Assembly (NCBI RefSeq): GCF_003050965.1
Contig: NZ_QAOU01000009.1
Location: 43,114-107,113, forward strand
DNA: 64,000 bases
Direction: 5' to 3'
Source of the DNA: Nitrosospira sp. Nsp2
GTDB taxonomy: Bacteria > Pseudomonadota > Gammaproteobacteria > Burkholderiales > Nitrosomonadaceae
The first letter of the stretch is position 1, and each line of letters begins with the position of its first letter. Shown here piece after piece: positions 49,400 to 60,334 of this stretch. The translations under genes were made by a program, and so were the position numbers. The notes under the pieces are model-generated. The model did no database searches and was not told the origin of the DNA. It saw nothing but the letters and a program-made list of their open reading frames with translations.

Positions 49400-50671
49400 C
49401 TAACCGGGAAATGTAATGTGAAAGGTTGTTCCTTTTCCCGGAGTGCTGTCAACATCAATGGTCCAGCCGTAGTGATCGCAAATACGTTTGACGATGGCGA
49501 GCCCGATGCCCAAACCTTCCCCTTGGGACGTTCCGCGGAAAAAGCGCTCGTAGAGCAGCGGGAGGTAAAAAGGTTCAATGCCAATGCCCGAATCCGAGAT
49601 CGACAAACGGTTCCGGTTAAAACTGACACGTATGAAACCCCGCTCGGTATACTGCACCGCGTTTCGGAGCAGATTCACGAGAGCCGTGTGCAGCGCCTGC
49701 GGATTCAGCGTAAGAACGGCCTTTGGTTCGATTGCCACCTCGAAATTAAGGCGTTTGCGATATATTTCCGTACAGACAGGTTCCACGGCATCATAAACAC
49801 ACTCCGCAAGAGCAACCGGCTCCATGATTCCCAGCGCCTGCTCGCGGGCTAAAAATAGCAAGGCCTGTAATTGCTCTCCCATGCGGGTGGCCGCACTCTC
49901 GATCATTCCGATTCGCCCCCGTGCCCTTTCCGGCAGGCTTGGCTCAGTCGCCAGAAGCTCGCAACTTGTCAAAATGGTGGTGATGGGTGTGCGTAACTCA
50001 TGGCTGACATTGGCGGTAAACTCCTGCTCGCGCCGCAACATACGTGTTATGCGGTTCTGGTAGTCGTCCAGCGCATGCGCGAGCTGCGCCACCTCCTCGT
50101 CCTGTCCGGGCTGTATCATGGTTGCGCCTTGCACGTCACCCGGCGCGAGATGCCGGACGCGCTCGGCGAGATCGGTGACTTGTCTGACAAGTACCCCCGC
50201 GAGCAGATATCCGACCACCAGGGCAACGCCAACCACCGATAAAAGCGATAAAACGATGAGGAGCCGGAGTTCCTGCTGCCGCAAATCGTGGAGTCCGATT
50301 TCATAGGCAACGAGAAACTTAATGCCGTCAACGTGCCTTACCGCGACCCGGATCTCCTCGGGGCCGCGAAACACTTTATGGCGCCTGTAATTCAATCCTT
50401 GCAGATAGGTGGGCAGATGCGATTCGTCCGCGGCGTCGCGGACGATATACTTTTCGAGATTGGAGCCCACCTGCGGAACAAAGTCGCTACTGTCGCGATA
50501 ACGCTGCACGAGATAGTCCATCTCGGCTTCGAGTATCTGCTCGATATGCGCCTGTTCGATATCATCCGAAGCGATATAGAGGCTGATACCAACGGTTCCG
50601 ACAACAACGATGCAGAATATTGCAAAAGCCAGTGCGACACGCAGGCGTAAACCGCGCTTAACTCCGGCCAC
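49400..50671 (-). CDS. Sensor histidine kinase
   Basis: 423 residues. Two membrane segments (about 10-33 and 137-161) frame a roughly 100-residue periplasmic sensor domain; a HAMP-like linker follows. H-box FTANVSHELRTPIT gives the phosphorylated His224; N-box HTALVNLLRNAVQYT, G1 ISDSGIGIEP and G2 GEGLGIGLAIVKRI are intact. The signal is unknown. Its start overlaps the end of the response-regulator gene by 14 bases, so the pair is translationally coupled. Confidence 0.93.
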   Translation of the reverse strand: MAGVKRGLRLRVALAFAIFCIVVVGTVGISLYIASDDIEQAHIEQILEAEMDYLVQRYRDSSDFVPQVGSNLEKYIVRDAADESHLPTYLQGLNYRRHKVFRGPEEIRVAVRHVDGIKFLVAYEIGLHDLRQQELRLLIVLSLLSVVGVALVVGYLLAGVLVRQVTDLAERVRHLAPGDVQGATMIQPGQDEEVAQLAHALDDYQNRITRMLRREQEFTANVSHELRTPITTILTSCELLATEPSLPERARGRIGMIESAATRMGEQLQALLFLAREQALGIMEPVALAECVYDAVEPVCTEIYRKRLNFEVAIEPKAVLTLNPQALHTALVNLLRNAVQYTERGFIRVSFNRNRLSISDSGIGIEPFYLPLLYERFFRGTSQGEGLGIGLAIVKRICDHYGWTIDVDSTPGKGTTFHITFPG

Positions 50672-51422
50672 GAGAAATCAGGCGGTAACCAAGGCCATGA
50701 ACTGTTTCGATTGGATCATATCCTCCGGCCCGGCTTAGCGCACGGCGTAGTTCGTGCATATGACTACGCAAGGTATCACTGGTACCCTGCTCATCGCCCC
50801 AAACTTCCGATTCCAATTCTCTTCGGCTGAACACCCGGCCGGGTTCACCCATCATAATGGCAAGCAGCCTAATACATTTTGGTGGCAGCTTGACGCTCGC
50901 ACCGGCAAATTGTATAGATAGTGTCTTGGGGTCGAACGAGAGATCCCCCGTTTCGAGCATGCGACTGGTGACTTTCCCGCCATGACGCTTATGCATGGCG
51001 ACGAGGCGGGCCTCAACTTCCTTCAGCGCAAACGGCTTAACCAGATAATCATCCGCGCCGCAATCGAACCCTTTAAGTTTATCGTCCAGCGTATCTCGGG
51101 CGGTAAGCATCAGTACCGGCGTGTCGATATCCGCTTCCTTGCGGAGTTTCCGGCACAACGTAATGCCATCCATACCCGGCAATCCAAGATCAAGCAGAAT
51201 TCCGTCGAATTTTTGCGTTACAGCAAGATGCAGGCCGGTAATTCCATCTGCGGCAGCATCCACGCTGTGACCACGCGCCTCGAGAAAATCGTAAAGGTTG
51301 GTGGCGATCGCGGGGTCGTCTTCAATAATAAGTATATGCACTGGCGATTTTGTTAAGCTTGTTCTAGCCGAACCACTTGAATTTACCCGTTTTTCACCTA
51401 TTTGCACCGAAAAATTGACCAT
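50658..51422 (-). CDS. OmpR/PhoB-family response regulator
   Basis: Up to 254 residues. Receiver domain with acidic pair IIEDD, phospho-Asp78 in GILLDLGLPGMDG, Thr in MLTARD and Lys in YLVKPF. C-terminal winged helix with RELESEVWGDE, SDTLRSHMHELRRAL and ETVHGLGYRL. The first 27 residues are not typical of the family; a GTG at 51341 (VHILIIEDD) is an alternative start, and neither has a good ribosome site. Works with the kinase encoded downstream; targets unknown. Confidence 0.92.
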   Translation of the reverse strand: MVNFSVQIGEKRVNSSGSARTSLTKSPVHILIIEDDPAIATNLYDFLEARGHSVDAAADGITGLHLAVTQKFDGILLDLGLPGMDGITLCRKLRKEADIDTPVLMLTARDTLDDKLKGFDCGADDYLVKPFALKEVEARLVAMHKRHGGKVTSRMLETGDLSFDPKTLSIQFAGASVKLPPKCIRLLAIMMGEPGRVFSRRELESEVWGDEQGTSDTLRSHMHELRRALSRAGGYDPIETVHGLGYRLISRGRS

Positions 51423-51531
51423 GTTTGGGTTGGGTCAGTATCTGTTTCCATAACTGGCCTGTTCGCTTAAAACCCGAATTTAGCACATCTTCGTATTGGT
51501 TGTCGCCATTAACATGTTCTATAAAATATAT

Positions 51532-52599
51532 CTAGTGCTGTCGATATTTCCTGCTGATACTGTGAACCGCTTCCACAAGTGTCAAAGCGCTTTCTGGAGG
51601 CGTGTACTGGGAAATGCCATGTCCTAGATTGAAGACGTGGCCGCTGCCATTACCATAACCCGACAGGATTTTTTCAACTTCAGCGGCAATTACTTCCGGC
51701 GAAGCGAACAGTACGGCCGGGTCGAGATTTCCCTGCAGAGCAACCTTGTGACCCACACGCCGCCGGGCTTCGGCAATATCCACAGTCCAGTCCAGTCCAA
51801 CCGCGTCACAACCGCTGTCAGCAATGCTCTCGAGCCACAGCCCGCCGCCCTTGGTAAAAACAATATTTGGAATGCGCTCTCCGTTATGCTCATGTTTTAG
51901 TCCAGCCAGGATCTGGCCAATATAACGCAGGGAGAATTCCCGATAGGCAGCATGAGATAGAGCTCCGCCCCAAGTATCGAAAATCATTACCGCCTGGGCC
52001 CCGCATTCGATCTGGGCATTCAGATAGGCCGTAACAGCCTGAGCATTAATGTTAAGGATGTGATGCAACAGATCGGGCCGCTGATACAGCATGGTTTTGA
52101 TCTGGCGAAAATCGGTCCCGCCGCAACCTTCAACCATGTAGCAGGCTAACGTAAACGGGCTACCTGAAAATCCGATCAGGGGAATCCTGTTATCCAGCGT
52201 CTTCCGAATTTGGGTCACCGCATCCAGCACATAGCGAAGATGTGCATCCGGATCGGGTACCGCAAGTGCGCGAATCTCCCATTCCTCGCGCAAAGGGCGC
52301 TCAAACTTGGGCCCTTCCCCTTCGGAAAAATAAAGACCCAACCCCATTGCATCGGGTATCGTTAGAATGTCCGAGAACAGTATCGCCGCATCGAGCGGGA
52401 ATCGCGCGAGCGGCTGCATGGTGACTTCAGTCGCGTAATCCGGATTCTTGCATAAAGCGAGAAAACTGCCGGCGCGGGAACGGGTCTGGTTATACTCAGG
52501 CAAATAGCGGCCGGCCTGGCGCATCAGCCACACCGGCGTGTAGTCCGTGGGCTGGCGCAGGAGAGCCCGCAACAACGTATCATTTTTTAATTTTGTCAT
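51532..52599 (-). CDS. hemE: Uroporphyrinogen decarboxylase
   Basis: 355 residues from ATG 52599, the standard length. Converts uroporphyrinogen III to coproporphyrinogen [22 protein letters not shown], the catalytic-Asp block [16 protein letters not shown] and [18 protein letters not shown] are family signatures. A frame open to 52800 adds 67 residues with no family likeness and is rejected. It precedes no other haem gene directly, but hemJ lies 3 kb upstream on the same strand. Confidence 0.96.
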   Translation of the reverse strand: MTKLKNDTLLRALLRQPTDYTPVWLMRQAGRYLPEYNQTRSRAGSFLALCKNPDYATEVTMQPLARFPLDAAILFSDILTIPDAMGLGLYFSEGEGPKFERPLREEWEIRALAVPDPDAHLRYVLDAVTQIRKTLDNRIPLIGFSGSPFTLACYMVEGCGGTDFRQIKTMLYQRPDLLHHILNINAQAVTAYLNAQIECGAQAVMIFDTWGGALSHAAYREFSLRYIGQILAGLKHEHNGERIPNIVFTKGGGLWLESIADSGCDAVGLDWTVDIAEARRRVGHKVALQGNLDPAVLFASPEVIAAEVEKILSGYGNGSGHVFNLGHGISQYTPPESALTLVEAVHSISRKYRQH

Positions 52600-52890
52600 T
52601 CGCGTCCATTCAACCGCACAGTTCAGAAAAGAGACTCGGCATTTTCCTCTTGCCACCTGGCCCGGATTCGGACGAGGGAAGGGACGCCGACCATGACGGA
52701 CGGGCCGAACCCACGATATTACCAGCGATTGACTTTCAGGTATATGCTCATCGGCTGGCAGTTGCCATGGCTGATCCATTGCCATACCTATGCCAACCAA
52801 AGCGGCATAGGCCGTTTAGGACGTTCGGTTCTCCTGAATCAGAGGGTCTCATTGGAAGGTCCTGCGAACCGCAGACGCTGCATCAGGCGT

Positions 52891-54012
52891 TCAGCGCTCT
52901 TCGATTGTAAACAGCTTCCGATATTCACGTATGGCGTAGCGGTCAGTCATGCCTGCAATATAGTCTGCAATCGCCTGATACCCATCCTGAGTATATTTCG
53001 ATTGAAATGCCGGCGGGAGCAACCGTATATCCGAATGAAACGCCTTAAAAAGCATTTCGACGGTGTGACGCGCCTTGGCGCTCATGCGCGCCACCTGATA
53101 GTGCCGATAAAGATGGTCGCGCAGGAATTTTTTCAATTCCTGCTGCTCCTGCCGGATTTTATTGCTGAAACCAATCAGGGCAGGCGCTTCCCGCACCATT
53201 GATAAACCTTCCGGCGCGGCCTCTGCAATATTTCTTGCGCTTTGCTCGGTCAAATCCGATACCAGCGTATTGATCATGCGTCGCACCGTCTCGTGAATGA
53301 GACGCCGGCCAGAGATTCCGGGATACGCGGTTCTGGCGGCGGCTAAATGGCGGGAGAAGATTTTCACTTCTCCAAGCTGTTCCTCGGTAATCAGCCCGGA
53401 GCGCAAGCCGTCATCGACATCATGGTTGTTATACGCTATTTCATCGGCAAGATTGGCGAGCTGCGCCTCCAACGAGGGGCGCCTGTCGGTGAGAAAACGT
53501 TCGCCCACGTCACCCAGCTGGGCGGCTTTTTTTCTTGCGCAATGTTTAAGAATGCCTTCACGGGTTTCGAAGCACAGATTCAAGCCGTCGAATCCACCGT
53601 AATGCTCTTCAAGTACATCTACCACCCGCAGGGACTGAAGATTGTGTTCAAAGCCACCATACTCTTTCATGCAATCATTCAGAGCGTCCTGCCCCGCATG
53701 CCCGAATGGCGTATGCCCCAGGTCATGCGCCAGCGCGATTGCCTCGACCAGGTCTTCGTCAAGACGCAAGTTGCGGGCTACGGACCGACCGATTTGCGCC
53801 ACTTCCAGACTATGCGTCAGGCGCGTGCGGAATAGGTCTCCCTCGTGATTGACGAAAACTTGAGTCTTGTATTCGAGCCGGCGGAAGGCGGTGGAATGGA
53901 TGATACGATCGCGATCACGTTGAAAAAATGTCCGTCCGGGAGACAACTCTTCGGCAATTTGGCGTCCGCGCGAGTTTGCCTGCGATACCGCATAAGGGGC
54001 TAATTCAAGCAT
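52891..54012 (-). CDS. dgt: Deoxyguanosinetriphosphate triphosphohydrolase-like protein
   Basis: 373 residues from ATG 54012, which overlaps the end of aroB. HD-superfamily motif set: [17 protein letters not shown] and [17 protein letters not shown] supply the metal-binding His and Asp, and [13 protein letters not shown] the last Asp. It belongs to the type-2 dGTPase-like group and probably trims dNTP pools. A TTG start six codons upstream is possible. aroB-dgt is a frequent pairing in betaproteobacteria. Confidence 0.93.
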   Translation of the reverse strand: MLELAPYAVSQANSRGRQIAEELSPGRTFFQRDRDRIIHSTAFRRLEYKTQVFVNHEGDLFRTRLTHSLEVAQIGRSVARNLRLDEDLVEAIALAHDLGHTPFGHAGQDALNDCMKEYGGFEHNLQSLRVVDVLEEHYGGFDGLNLCFETREGILKHCARKKAAQLGDVGERFLTDRRPSLEAQLANLADEIAYNNHDVDDGLRSGLITEEQLGEVKIFSRHLAAARTAYPGISGRRLIHETVRRMINTLVSDLTEQSARNIAEAAPEGLSMVREAPALIGFSNKIRQEQQELKKFLRDHLYRHYQVARMSAKARHTVEMLFKAFHSDIRLLPPAFQSKYTQDGYQAIADYIAGMTDRYAIREYRKLFTIEER

Positions 54013-55105
54013 TGGCTGTGCATTCAGCAAGAGTTTTAATCAGCAGGCTGCTGGGTACGTCCCCCCGAACCTCAGCCTCGCCAATGCGTTTGAGTAATAC
54101 AAAACGCAGTTTCCCCGCCTCGACTTTCTTATCCAGTCCCATCAGGCGCAAATATGTTTCCGCGCCCAGATTCGGCGCAATCACGGGAAGCTTGGCCTGT
54201 ACGAAAAGATCCCTGATTCGCTTCACGTCAGTGCGACTGATCATGCCCATTCGATGCGACAGGTTCGCTGCCAGCATCGTGCCCGCCGCCACCGCTTCGC
54301 CATGCAGCCAGACACCATACCCCATCGCATTCTCGATCGCGTGCCCGAATGTATGCCCCAGGTTCAGCAGCGCGCGCATACCGCTTTCACGCTCATCCGC
54401 CGCCACGACCTCGGCCTTATTTGCGCAGCTGCGCTCGATGGCTTCCACCAGAATCACCGCATCCCGCGCTAACAGCCCTTGCATATTGGCCTCAATCCAC
54501 TCCAGGAAGACGGGGTCGCGGATGAGGCCGTATTTGATAATCTCGGCAATGCCCGCGTGCAACTCCCGATCCGGCAAGGTATTCAGCGTTTCGATGTCTG
54601 CCAGGACTGCACGCGGCTGATAAAAAGCGCCGATCATATTCTTGCCAAGGGGATGATTGATGCCGGTCTTGCCGCCGACCGACGAGTCAACCTGCGCCAG
54701 AAGCGTCGTGGGAATCTGGATAAAAGGAACACCGCGCAGATATGACGCCGCGGCAAATCCGGTCAAATCACCAACAACGCCGCCTCCTAAAGCCAGGACA
54801 GCAGTGCTGCGTTCGCACCGGTTCGTCAGGAGAGCATCGAATATGCAGTTTAGTGTTTGCCAATTTTTATATTCTTCCCCGTCGGGGAGAATAATAGGGA
54901 CCGATGTAACCCCTTGAGCATCAAGGCTGGCACGCAACCGTCCCATATAAAGGGGGGCCACCGTGGCATTGGACACGATTGCGACGCGCTGCTGCGTCAG
55001 ATGGCGCGAGATAAATTGAGGCTGACTCAAGATACCGCTACCGATATGTATCGGGTAGCTGCGCTCGCTCGGCGCGGGAGTAAGGTTAACCGTAATCGTC
55101 TTCAT
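54005..55105 (-). CDS. aroB: 3-dehydroquinate synthase
   Basis: 366 residues. Second step of the shikimate pathway, NAD+ and Zn2+/Co2+ dependent. [16 protein letters not shown] is the NAD-binding loop, [20 protein letters not shown] the substrate loop, and [12 protein letters not shown] with [10 protein letters not shown] supply the metal-binding His and Glu residues. Overlaps dgt by eight bases. aroK, often upstream, is not next to it here. Confidence 0.96.
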   Translation of the reverse strand: MKTITVNLTPAPSERSYPIHIGSGILSQPQFISRHLTQQRVAIVSNATVAPLYMGRLRASLDAQGVTSVPIILPDGEEYKNWQTLNCIFDALLTNRCERSTAVLALGGGVVGDLTGFAAASYLRGVPFIQIPTTLLAQVDSSVGGKTGINHPLGKNMIGAFYQPRAVLADIETLNTLPDRELHAGIAEIIKYGLIRDPVFLEWIEANMQGLLARDAVILVEAIERSCANKAEVVAADERESGMRALLNLGHTFGHAIENAMGYGVWLHGEAVAAGTMLAANLSHRMGMISRTDVKRIRDLFVQAKLPVIAPNLGAETYLRLMGLDKKVEAGKLRFVLLKRIGEAEVRGDVPSSLLIKTLAECTANA

Positions 55106-55184
55106 GGCGCGAACCGGAATGGCTCCGCAGTGTGGCTCTTAATGAGTTATGCTTGGCGAAGCCAGGATAAGGTGAAATAAATTT

Positions 55185-55595
55185 TTACGGCTTTACCACT
55201 ACCAGTATGACCACCGCGATCAGAATCAGGACTGGGATTTCGTTAAACCAGCGGTAATAAACGTGCCCGTGGCGGTTGCGATCATGCTTGAAATCGGCAA
55301 GAAGTCTTCCACAGTACAGGTGATATGCGACTAGTATTAACACGAGTACCAGTTTGGCATGAAGCCAACCGCCCGTAATGCCGTAACCCAGCCACAGCCA
55401 CAGCCCCAACGCCACTGCCAACACAGCACTCGGCGTCATTATGCCATAGTAGAGTTTGCGCTCCATCACCTTGAAACGCTCGAGACCGAGCGAATCGCTG
55501 GTTGTAGCATGGTAAACAAACAGCCGCGGTAGATAAAACAGGCCCGCAAACCAGGCCACGACGAAAATAATATGGAAGGATTTGACCCAGAGCAT
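55185..55595 (-). CDS. hemJ: HemJ, protoporphyrinogen IX oxidase
   Basis: 136 residues with four membrane segments (HIIFVVAWFAGLFYLPRLFV, then VLAVALGLWLWLGYG, then LVLVLILVAYHLYCGRLL, then VLILIAVVILVVV). The invariant His8 and the FYLPRLFVYHA block identify the HemJ/UPF0093 family. Oxidises protoporphyrinogen IX in the inner membrane. It is upstream of aroB on the same strand, with a short gap. Confidence 0.9.
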   Translation of the reverse strand: MLWVKSFHIIFVVAWFAGLFYLPRLFVYHATTSDSLGLERFKVMERKLYYGIMTPSAVLAVALGLWLWLGYGITGGWLHAKLVLVLILVAYHLYCGRLLADFKHDRNRHGHVYYRWFNEIPVLILIAVVILVVVKP

Positions 55596-55878
55596 CTGGT
55601 TAATTTAGACAGGAAAGACTGACTAGTTCATCCGGCTGCGCGTCAGAGGCGACCACAAGACGTATCCAAGCGCACCTTCCAGCCAGCCCGCAAATGCTGC
55701 TCGCTGGAGGACTGCCGATACAGGCATTATCCCGCTTGCAGCTGAGCTGAACAGAGCGCCGCAAAGCTTTTGAACAATTATGCGACGCTCTGCAGGTTCC
55801 GCCAACTCATCCAATCATTGGAGCCGAAAAGTACGGGGAATATTTATATAGCGTGTGAGCACGAATCGAAGCGCTATA

Positions 55879-56439
55879 TTACATCGCAACAACCTCGATT
55901 TCTGGTTCGATCGCCCTTAGCATATTCTGAATACCCCTGAGCGTGCCTGAGATCGAACTGGGACAGGTGCCACACGCCCCTTGGTAATGAACGCTGAGCT
56001 TGTTGCCATCCAGAGCAAGGACATGGAGATCGCCGCCGTCGTTTTGCAGGTAGGGGCGTATCTCCTCGTCGAGCATTTCGTTGATCGCATCAAGGCGTTT
56101 CTGGTCCTCGGGACTTAATCCAGCGATCGCAGTCCCGGCGGCCGCGACTGTAGCGGCTGAGTGCGCATCTGCCGCAGGCGCAGCGCGGATCGGATCGGCC
56201 ACTTCACGCGCCAGATCCTGCCAGTCTGCCCCGCCATCCTGGGTGATCGTGATCCAGCGATCGACATAAAATACGTTGGTCACGTGGTCTATATCGAATA
56301 GCGCCTCGGCAAGCGGATCGCCCAGCGCCTGCTCGGCATTGTCGTATGAGCGTGTCACCCCCCAGGTCAGCGGTTCCTTCAGAATGAACTTTAACGCGTT
56401 CCGGTTCGGGGTACCCTCGATTTCAGCTATTTTAGGCAT
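55879..56439 (-). CDS. NifU/Nfu-type iron-sulfur carrier
   Basis: 186 residues from ATG 56439 with AAGGAACTGGAA ahead. N-terminal Nfu_N domain (ALKFILKEPLTWG ... NVFYVDRWITITQ), an Ala-rich linker, and a C-terminal NifU domain (EIRPYLQNDGGDLHVLAL, QGACGTCPSSISGTLRGI) with the CxxC that holds a bridging 4Fe-4S cluster between two subunits. Last gene of the suf operon; it probably delivers clusters to apo-proteins. Confidence 0.93.
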   Translation of the reverse strand: MPKIAEIEGTPNRNALKFILKEPLTWGVTRSYDNAEQALGDPLAEALFDIDHVTNVFYVDRWITITQDGGADWQDLAREVADPIRAAPAADAHSAATVAAAGTAIAGLSPEDQKRLDAINEMLDEEIRPYLQNDGGDLHVLALDGNKLSVHYQGACGTCPSSISGTLRGIQNMLRAIEPEIEVVAM

Positions 56440-56494
56440 TTCCAGTTCCTTCAGGGGAGCTCTGAACAAGTCCTGTGGAGCTCGTCAGAAATCT

Positions 56495-56977
56495 TTAAGC
56501 ATCTCCTATCGCGGCATGCATGGGATCATCTTCCGCCTCGGTCGAGGTAGTCGTAACCGAGTTCAGCGCCGCATGCAGCGTGTGCCAAGGCAAAATAGCG
56601 CATTTTACGCGCGTTGGCAGATCGCGCACACCGGCGAATACCGTAAGCCGTCCCAAGTGATGGCCGTCATTTAAGTTGAGCGTGCCCGTAGCCATCTCGC
56701 GGAATTCCTTTATCAACGTCTCCGCGTTGGAACGGGTCTTGCCTTTAACAACCGTCGTCATCATCGAGGCAGACGCCTTGCAGATGGCGCATGACTCACC
56801 ATGGAACGCAATGTTGTCGATCCGCTCCCCGTCTAGATTAAGCTCGATGTCGAGATGATCGCCACAAAGCGGATTATGGCCAACCGCGTGATGGGTCGCC
56901 TTATCCAGCGTGCCGTAATTTCGAGGCTTTTTATTGTGGTCGAGAATAACCTCTTGATAAAGGGACTTGGAGTTCAT
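56495..56977 (-). CDS. sufU: SufU-type iron-sulfur assembly scaffold
   Basis: 160 residues from ATG 56977, which overlaps the sufS stop (TGATG). Cys38 (NPLCGD), Cys63 and Cys66 (ESCAICKASAS), and Cys126 (RVKCAILPW). The 63-residue gap between the second and last Cys is longer than the roughly 43 of IscU and matches SufU. SufU accepts sulfur from SufS, and no sufE is present in this operon. The C-terminal 20 residues are a polar tail. Confidence 0.92.
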   Translation of the reverse strand: MNSKSLYQEVILDHNKKPRNYGTLDKATHHAVGHNPLCGDHLDIELNLDGERIDNIAFHGESCAICKASASMMTTVVKGKTRSNAETLIKEFREMATGTLNLNDGHHLGRLTVFAGVRDLPTRVKCAILPWHTLHAALNSVTTTSTEAEDDPMHAAIGDA

Positions 56978-58236
56978 CACGTAAAAACCTTTTGCACAGT
57001 TCGAATGCCCGAGATAAACGCGTCCACCTCGGCCATGGTGTTATAAAACGCAAACGAAGCGCGCGTTGTCGCTGGGACTTTGAGGCGCAGCATCACCGGT
57101 TGTACGCAATGATGACCAGTGCGGACGGCAACGCCTTCTTGATTCAATAGCGTGCCGATGTCATGCGGATGCACCCCCTCCATCACAAATGAAAGTACCG
57201 CTGTTTTCCTTGCGGCGGTCCCAACAACGCGGATGCCCGGTATATGAGATATTTGCTCCGTTGCGTAGTTCAGCAGCTTAAGTTCATATCCTGCAATGGT
57301 GTCCAGGCCGATGGCGGACAGATAATCAACCGCCGCACCGAGGCCAATTGCGGCCGCGATCGGGGGCGTGCCGGCCTCGAACTTGTGCGGGATGGAATTA
57401 TATGTCGTCTTTTCAAACGTCACCGACAGAATCATATCCCCGCCACCTTTGTAAGGCTGCATTCGCTCAAGTAACTCAGCCTTTCCATAAAGTACCCCAA
57501 TGCCGGTCGGTCCGCACAGCTTGTGGCCGGAAAAAGCATAGAAGTCGCAATCCAGATCCTGAACGTCCACCAGCATATGCGGCGCGGCCTGCGCGCCGTC
57601 GACCAGTACCGGGACGCCCCGCTCGTGGGCAAATTTAATCATTTGCTTGACAGGATTAATGGTGCCGAGGGCATTTGACACATGCATTACACCAACGAAT
57701 CTTGTGCGCGCGGTAAAAAGCTTCTCGTATTCGTCGACAAGAAGTTCGCCCGCATCGTTGATGGGCACCACGCGAATCTTCGCGCCTTTCTCTTCGGCGA
57801 GCATTTGCCACGGCACGATGTTCGAATGATGCTCGAGCGTGGTCAGAATGATCTCGTCGCCTGCGCGGATATATTTGCGGCCATAGCCGTGCATGACAAG
57901 GTTGATCGAATCGGTCGTGCCGCTGGTAAAAATAACCTCCCGATCCTCACGCGCATTGATGAAATGCTGCAGCTTGCGGCGCGAGGCCTCGTATTCCGCT
58001 GTTGCCGTTTCCGATAAATAATGTACTCCGCGGTTGATATTCGCATGTTCGCTGGTCTGGTAGCGCACCAGGCGATCGATGACTGGTTTCGGCATCTGGC
58101 TTGATGCGGCGTTATCAAGATAAACCAATGGATTTCCTTCAACCTGGAGCTTCAGGATCGGAAAATCAGCACGGATGTGTTCAACGTCGAACATTGAAGT
58201 GAATTCCGGTTGCAAAGCAGAATCAATGAGCTTCAT
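56977..58236 (-). CDS. sufS: Cysteine desulfurase SufS
   Basis: 419 residues, type II desulfurase. PLP Lys239 in FSGHKLCGPTG; catalytic Cys377 in VRTGHHCVQP, the RxGHHC form of SufS. LDNAASSQMPKPV and TTLEHHSNIVPW are also present. Supplies persulfide sulfur to SufU. An inner ATG (58194) would start at FDVEHIRADFP, nearer the usual family N-terminus, so the first 14 residues are uncertain. Three bases after sufD; overlaps sufU. Confidence 0.95.
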   Translation of the reverse strand: MKLIDSALQPEFTSMFDVEHIRADFPILKLQVEGNPLVYLDNAASSQMPKPVIDRLVRYQTSEHANINRGVHYLSETATAEYEASRRKLQHFINAREDREVIFTSGTTDSINLVMHGYGRKYIRAGDEIILTTLEHHSNIVPWQMLAEEKGAKIRVVPINDAGELLVDEYEKLFTARTRFVGVMHVSNALGTINPVKQMIKFAHERGVPVLVDGAQAAPHMLVDVQDLDCDFYAFSGHKLCGPTGIGVLYGKAELLERMQPYKGGGDMILSVTFEKTTYNSIPHKFEAGTPPIAAAIGLGAAVDYLSAIGLDTIAGYELKLLNYATEQISHIPGIRVVGTAARKTAVLSFVMEGVHPHDIGTLLNQEGVAVRTGHHCVQPVMLRLKVPATTRASFAFYNTMAEVDAFISGIRTVQKVFT

Positions 58237-58238
58237 GA

Positions 58239-59549
58239 TCAGGTTTTTTTAGTCTGTTCGAGCACAGTCTGCTCGAGCCGATGTTTAAGCGAAGCAATGG
58301 GGATACGGTCGATTATTTCCGCGCCGAAGGCATAAGTCAGCAGATTGCGTGCCGTAGTTTCCGTAAGGCCGCGGCTCTTGAGATAAAAAAGTTCCTCGTT
58401 ATCCAGTTGCCCAACCGTCGCACCATGCGCGCATTTCACGTCATCCGCAAAGATTTCAAGCTGTGGCTTTGTGTCGACGCGCGCCCTGGCACTCAGGAGC
58501 AAGTTGCGGCTTGATTGTGCAGAATCAGTACGCAGGGCTCCCGCGCGCACGAGAATCTTGCCATTGAATACCGCGTGCGCAGCGCCGTCCACAATACATT
58601 TATGTGACTGACGGCTCGTACCATACGGTTTCGCGTGATCGATACAGGTATGAGTATCGGCGAGCTGGCGGCCTTTTATCAAAGCCAAGCCGTCGATGAC
58701 GCACTCCGCTCCCTCCGCCGCAAGCGTCGCATTCAGGTCATAGCGGGAAATACGCCCGCCAAGCGCGATACTTACAGACCGATAGCAGCCGCCTTGCGCC
58801 ACCGATACCGCGCAGTTTGCGATGTGAAACGACTCCAGGCTATCGCGCTGCACCCTCACGTGGGTAACCGTGGCATTATTCTCAAGAGCAACCTCGGTCA
58901 CCGCGTTGGTTACATATGCGTCGTCCTGCAAGGAAACGTAATCCTCAACCATTGTTACCGCGCTACCCGCCTGAGCAATCAATAGGCACCGGGGGTGGAT
59001 TGCCGCTCCCGCCTGCGTCGCGATGAATAACACGTGCACCGGCTTCCGTACCTTGGCGTCGCGAGGCGCAATGATCAGCGCTCCATGGTGCAGGTAGGCA
59101 GTATTGACCGCAGCGAATAAATTGTTTTCGAAACCCGCGAGGCGGCCGAGATGTGGCTCGATTACCGAGGCGTGCGTCGCTACTGCCGTCGACAGATCAG
59201 TGACAACCAGACCACTGTCTTCCATCAAATCCGGCTGACTGGACAACTCCGGCATGAACGCCCCGTCCACAAACACCAGCCTGATCGCTGCCTCATCCAG
59301 ATGAAAATGCCGTGCATCTATCGCATGCGCTGGGGCGTGCGATGGGCGCAACGACAGCCGGGTGAGCGGAGATATGTCGGTAAAGCGCCACTCCTCATCG
59401 CGCGTAGTCGGCACCTGCAGCGTCCCCGCGCGCTCGACAGCACTGGCGCGCAGTTGGTTAAACCAGGCCAGGGGACTGGGCGGGAGTTGAGGCCGCCCCT
59501 GAAGGATGCTATTAAGATAGCCGTTGCTGACCACCGCACTCATGCTCAT
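58239..59549 (-). CDS. sufD: Fe-S assembly protein SufD
   Basis: 436 residues. The beta-helix core typical of SufB/SufD is seen in ATVTHVRVQRDSLESFHIAN and in DTHTCIDHAKPYGTSRQ followed by HAVFNGKILVRAGALRTDS. The conserved SufC-contacting His is in DVKCAHGATVGQLDNEELFYL. Part of the SufBC2D complex. Its start overlaps the end of sufC by four bases (ATGA). Confidence 0.94.
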   Translation of the reverse strand: MSMSAVVSNGYLNSILQGRPQLPPSPLAWFNQLRASAVERAGTLQVPTTRDEEWRFTDISPLTRLSLRPSHAPAHAIDARHFHLDEAAIRLVFVDGAFMPELSSQPDLMEDSGLVVTDLSTAVATHASVIEPHLGRLAGFENNLFAAVNTAYLHHGALIIAPRDAKVRKPVHVLFIATQAGAAIHPRCLLIAQAGSAVTMVEDYVSLQDDAYVTNAVTEVALENNATVTHVRVQRDSLESFHIANCAVSVAQGGCYRSVSIALGGRISRYDLNATLAAEGAECVIDGLALIKGRQLADTHTCIDHAKPYGTSRQSHKCIVDGAAHAVFNGKILVRAGALRTDSAQSSRNLLLSARARVDTKPQLEIFADDVKCAHGATVGQLDNEELFYLKSRGLTETTARNLLTYAFGAEIIDRIPIASLKHRLEQTVLEQTKKT

Positions 59550-60334
59550 GCGCCAGCGGTGGCAGGCTGCCCGGCGCCAACCCAGTCATAGCCGCGCGTC
59601 TCGAGTTCAAGCGCAAGCTCCTTGCCACCCGTCTTGACGATCCGGCCCGCGCGCATCACGTGCACAAAATCCGGCACGATGTAGTTAAGCATACGCTGAT
59701 AATGCGTTACCAATACAATGGCGTTGTCGGCAGTGGACAGCTTGTTCACTCCATTGGTCACGATCCTGAGCGCGTCAATGTCCAGACCGGAGTCGGTTTC
59801 GTCCAAAATCGCCAGCCGTGGCTCCAGCAGCGCCATCTGCAAGATCTCGTTGCGCTTCTTCTCACCGCCGGAGAAACCTTCATTCACGCCGCGATCAAGA
59901 AAATCCGGATTCATTTCCAGCAGTTTCATTTTGTCGCGTACAAAATCCTCAAACTCAAGCGGATCAAGCTCGTCCTTTCCGCGTTGTGCCTGCACGGTGT
60001 TATACGCGAGACGTAAAAAATGACTATTGGCGACGCCGGGTATCTCGATCGGATATTGAAAGGCCAGAAACACGCCCGCACGGGCACGCTCCTCCGGTTT
60101 GAGATCGAACAGGTCTCGGCCTTCGAATATTACCGAGCCCCCGGTCACCTGATACGCGCTGTGTCCGGCAAGCACCTTGGCGAAAGTGCTTTTGCCCGAA
60201 CCATTGGTGCCCATGATGGCATGTACTTCACCGCTTTTCACGGTGAGATCGATGCCCTTGAGGATCTCAATGCCATCAACGGTAGCCCGTAGTCCCCGTA
60301 CTTCCAGCAAAGTCTTGCTGCCGTCGAGTATCAT
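59546..60334 (-). CDS. sufC: Fe-S assembly ATPase SufC
   Basis: 262 residues. Walker [10 protein letters not shown], signature [12 protein letters not shown] and Walker [13 protein letters not shown], with the long SufC-type loop between. Cytosolic ABC ATPase that drives conformational change in SufB-SufD. Starts four bases inside the end of sufB (ATGA overlap). Confidence 0.96.
   Translation of the reverse strand: MILDGSKTLLEVRGLRATVDGIEILKGIDLTVKSGEVHAIMGTNGSGKSTFAKVLAGHSAYQVTGGSVIFEGRDLFDLKPEERARAGVFLAFQYPIEIPGVANSHFLRLAYNTVQAQRGKDELDPLEFEDFVRDKMKLLEMNPDFLDRGVNEGFSGGEKKRNEILQMALLEPRLAILDETDSGLDIDALRIVTNGVNKLSTADNAIVLVTHYQRMLNYIVPDFVHVMRAGRIVKTGGKELALELETRGYDWVGAGQPATAGA

Noticed and set aside
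55623..55814. 63-codon minus-strand frame between nfu and hemJ
   Set aside because: No ribosome site, no family features, ordinary intergenic composition; likely chance.
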